The notes under the pieces are model-generated. The model saw only the letters and a list, made by a program, of their open reading frames with translations. It was not told the origin of the DNA and did no database searches. A program made the position numbers and the translations under genes. Positions 62,198 through 64,000 of a DNA stretch of 64,000 nucleotides are shown one piece after another. Position 1 is the first letter of the stretch, and each line of letters opens with the position of its first letter. Source of the DNA: Myxococcales bacterium. Lineage in GTDB: Bacteria > Myxococcota_A > Polyangia > Nannocystales > Nannocystaceae. The stretch is taken from positions 248,001 to 312,000 of the forward strand of contig JACKDU010000006.1 in NCBI GenBank assembly GCA_020633335.1, read 5' to 3'.

Positions 62198-63194
62198 TCA
62201 GGGGGTGAGGGCGAAGCAGTAGATCCCGCCGTAGCCGCCGCCGGAGCCGACGGTGACCTCGCCGGGGATCGGCGGGCCCATCTCGATCAGGTTGATCCCG
62301 GGGGCGCAGCCGGCCTCGTCGAGCGACGACATCCAGTTGGCCATCGACCCGTCGCCCATCTGCGGCGGCATCATCCCGCCCATCCCGTAGCGCGGCCACG
62401 AGTGGCCGACCCGGGGGCGCCCCTCGCTCGCCAGGTCGCCCTTGTTCGAGGTCCAGTCGAGGCAGGTCGCGGTCGCCGCGTAGAGCTCGCCCTTCGCGTT
62501 GGTGCCGGTGAGGGTGTCGTGGTTGTCGACCTCCGGCATGTTCGGGTCCGGCTGGTGGTTCGGGACCCCCCACTCGTTGGGGAAGTCGTCGATGATCGTC
62601 GGATCCATCCCGGTCGGCCGCTCGGTCAGGAGGTCGGTCTTGTTCATCGCCACCAGGCGGCCGAGGCGGTCGTACCAGGGGCCCTCGCCGATCCGGTCCT
62701 TGGCGTGGACGACCTCGCCGTCCTCGCCCGAGGCGGCGCTGAGGAAGGCGCGCCACTCCTTCACGCTCGCGCCCGGCATGCTCATCTCGGCGATCTCGGC
62801 GCAGATCTTGTCGGCGCCGCGGAGGCCGGCGCCCATCCCCTCCTCGCCGTAGCGGAGGTCGCCGCCGAAGCCCTGCTCGCTCCCCGAGAGGAGCTGGATC
62901 GACTCGAGGCTGGTGACGAAGAAGGAGAAGGGCTCGAGCGGCTCGCCGGTCGTCGAGCCCCCCGAGGTCGCGGACTCCGACTCACCGCCCGACGATCCGC
63001 CGCCGCCGGTCGAGCCCGACGAGCCGGCGCTCTCGCTCGCGCCCGAGCTCGCGGACGAGGTGCTGCCGGTGCTGCCAGCGTCGGTGCCGGCGCTCTCGGA
63101 GGCCGAGGAGTCGCCGGCGTCGTCGCCCTTGCAGGCGAGGGTGAGGGCGGCGGCGAGGGAGAGGACCGGGACGAGGGCGTGCTTGCGGATCATC
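62198..63194 (-). CDS. Lipoprotein with DUF1554-like domain
   Basis: 331 residues from ATG 63192-63194: signal and lipobox TLAC, a long Ser/Gly/Thr/Glu linker, then a cysteine-poor domain FFVTSLESIQLLSG, GDLRYGEEGMGAGLRGADKICAEIAE, EWRAFLSAASG, AKDRIGEGPWYDRLGRLVA and CLDWTSNKG, which resembles DUF1554, a secreted C-type-lectin/endostatin-like family. Surface protein of unknown partner. Lies 17 nt upstream of the dikinase-like gene and 57 nt after the cut-off gene on the right. Confidence 0.75.
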
Positions 63195-63251
63195 GGGGGC
63201 GTCCTTGCGGGCGGAGGGCGTGGGGCGGGGCGGGGCGCGAGCGAGCGGCGC

Positions 63252-64000
63252 TCACTTGCAGGAGAGGTCGGCCTGGCAGGTCTGGCCGTTCGGACAGTCA
63301 GCGTCGGAGGAGCAGGAGGTGAGGCCGGGGATCTCGACCGCGTACTCGAGCGCCGAGGTGACGACGAGGTCGACGCGGCCGGAGGGGATCGTCGTCGAGC
63401 CGACGGCGCTGCGGCTGACGACCACGGTCGGGAAGCCGGCGACCCCGAGGTCGAGGAGCTGGGTGACGAGGTCGGCGGCGAGCTCGACGCTGCCGCTGTC
63501 GTCGCTGTCACACTCGATCATCCCCTTGGTCCCGCCGTGGTGGCTGATGTCGAGCTTGACGTGGATCGTCGAGGCGCCCGGCGAGCCCGCGGGCTCCCAG
63601 GTGAGGGTCGCCGCCTGGCCGCTCTCGAGGGCGAGGGCGCCGGAGGTGAGGACCAGCGGGGCGATCCCGACCCCGTCGATCGAGAAGGCCGGGAAGTAGT
63701 CGCCGGCGGCCTCGAGCTTGATCGGGTCGCCCTCGGCGAAGGCCGGGTAGAGGAGCTTCTGGCCGATCGGCTGGTAGGTGTTGTTGAGGGGATCCATCTC
63801 GAGGACCCCGCCGCCCTCGAGCGCGAGGCCGGAGATCGTCACGGTGCCGGCGCTGTGGGCCGCCGGGTAGTCCTGGCAGGTGTCGTCCTCGACGCAGGCG
63901 GCCGAGCCCCCGCAGGGCGTGTTGCAGAAGGGGACCCGGGGGGTGACGAGGTGGCAGCTCCCGGCGCTGGCGGCCTCCTCCCAGATGATCTGCGAGGGGC
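63252..64000 (-). CDS. Secreted protein, partial (C-terminal part)
   Basis: The frame is open to the right edge: the residues before GTVTISGLALEGG are Cys-rich (NTPCGGSAACVEDDTCQDYPAAHS), so the GTG near 63842 is not the true start and the 5' end is missing. The visible ~249 residues form a beta-rich domain with TIHVKLDISHHGGTKGMIECDSD and the final CSSDADCPNGQTCQADLSCK cysteine repeat, common at the ends of myxobacterial surface proteins. Function unknown. Probably the upstream member of the secreted-protein operon. Confidence 0.7.
   Translation of the reverse strand, partial: PSQIIWEEAASAGSCHLVTPRVPFCNTPCGGSAACVEDDTCQDYPAAHSAGTVTISGLALEGGGVLEMDPLNNTYQPIGQKLLYPAFAEGDPIKLEAAGDYFPAFSIDGVGIAPLVLTSGALALESGQAATLTWEPAGSPGASTIHVKLDISHHGGTKGMIECDSDDSGSVELAADLVTQLLDLGVAGFPTVVVSRSAVGSTTIPSGRVDLVVTSALEYAVEIPGLTSCSSDADCPNGQTCQADLSCK

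Overview
The window is very GC-rich DNA (about 70% by eye), densely coded, with long antisense shadow frames. It looks like a myxobacterium, most likely of the Nannocystis/Enhygromyxa type. The signs are a MYXO-CTERM sorting tail (2176-3600), Ser/Gly/Thr/Asp-rich linkers after lipoprotein signals, CGDG...C cysteine repeats (58718-60103), an FHA/AgmX-like gliding-type protein (26681-28744), a TPR-fused Ser/Thr kinase (30042-32384) and at least a dozen lipoproteins. No rRNA, tRNA, CRISPR array, insertion sequence or prophage was seen. The genus-level guess is inference.

Layout. 1-8748: a cut-off epimerase lipoprotein, an NTT/MFS-like transporter, a secreted metzincin-like protein with a changed zinc ligand, an arrestin/Spo0M + HEAT protein, a Cys-rich lipoprotein and two coupled aldo/keto reductases. 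8798-16702: a CzcBA heavy-metal efflux pair, a large lipoprotein and a multicopper oxidase lipoprotein. 16716-18982: a P-loop kinase-like protein, Pcm repair methyltransferase and an epoxide-hydrolase-like enzyme. 19064-26547: a same-strand run of a molybdenum hydroxylase, compact SsnA, two fold-type-II PLP enzymes and a carbon-nitrogen hydrolase. Its apparent second half is the M20 amidohydrolase + YgfK pair at 33009-36312. Together these resemble the purine/urate degradation set built on xdh, ssnA and ygfK, but with altered domain content. Between them lie the FHA protein, a second Cys-rich lipoprotein, the kinase and a small EGxC-motif lipoprotein.

36408-42247: MscS channel, PAS histidine kinase, a membrane protein, a four-EF-hand protein and a secreted protein of unknown function. 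42430-48485: an ABC-HlyD-TolC export operon whose ATPase has lost its catalytic residues, divergent from an NhaR-like regulator with a LysR-type box in front of it. 48496-53489: LamG lipoprotein, FGE-like domain protein, small membrane protein and a type I-like methylase/specificity pair with no restriction subunit in view. 53509-58434: four mutually overlapping genes encoding a VTC polyphosphate-polymerase domain, a DUF4956 membrane protein, a membrane-fusion protein fused to a propeller-like domain, and an outer-membrane TolC-type channel. I read this as a possible polyphosphate synthesis/export machine, and it is the best candidate here for an undescribed system. 58718-64000: an operon of secreted proteins including an exported dikinase-like (PEP/pyruvate-binding) lipoprotein.

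Regulation. Several genes have a TAnnnT hexamer exactly 6 nt before the start codon, suggesting leaderless transcripts. The two paralogous Cys-rich lipoprotein genes share a sigma-54-type -24/-12 element at the same distance from the ATG. Many neighbours overlap by 1-4 nt, which implies translational coupling.
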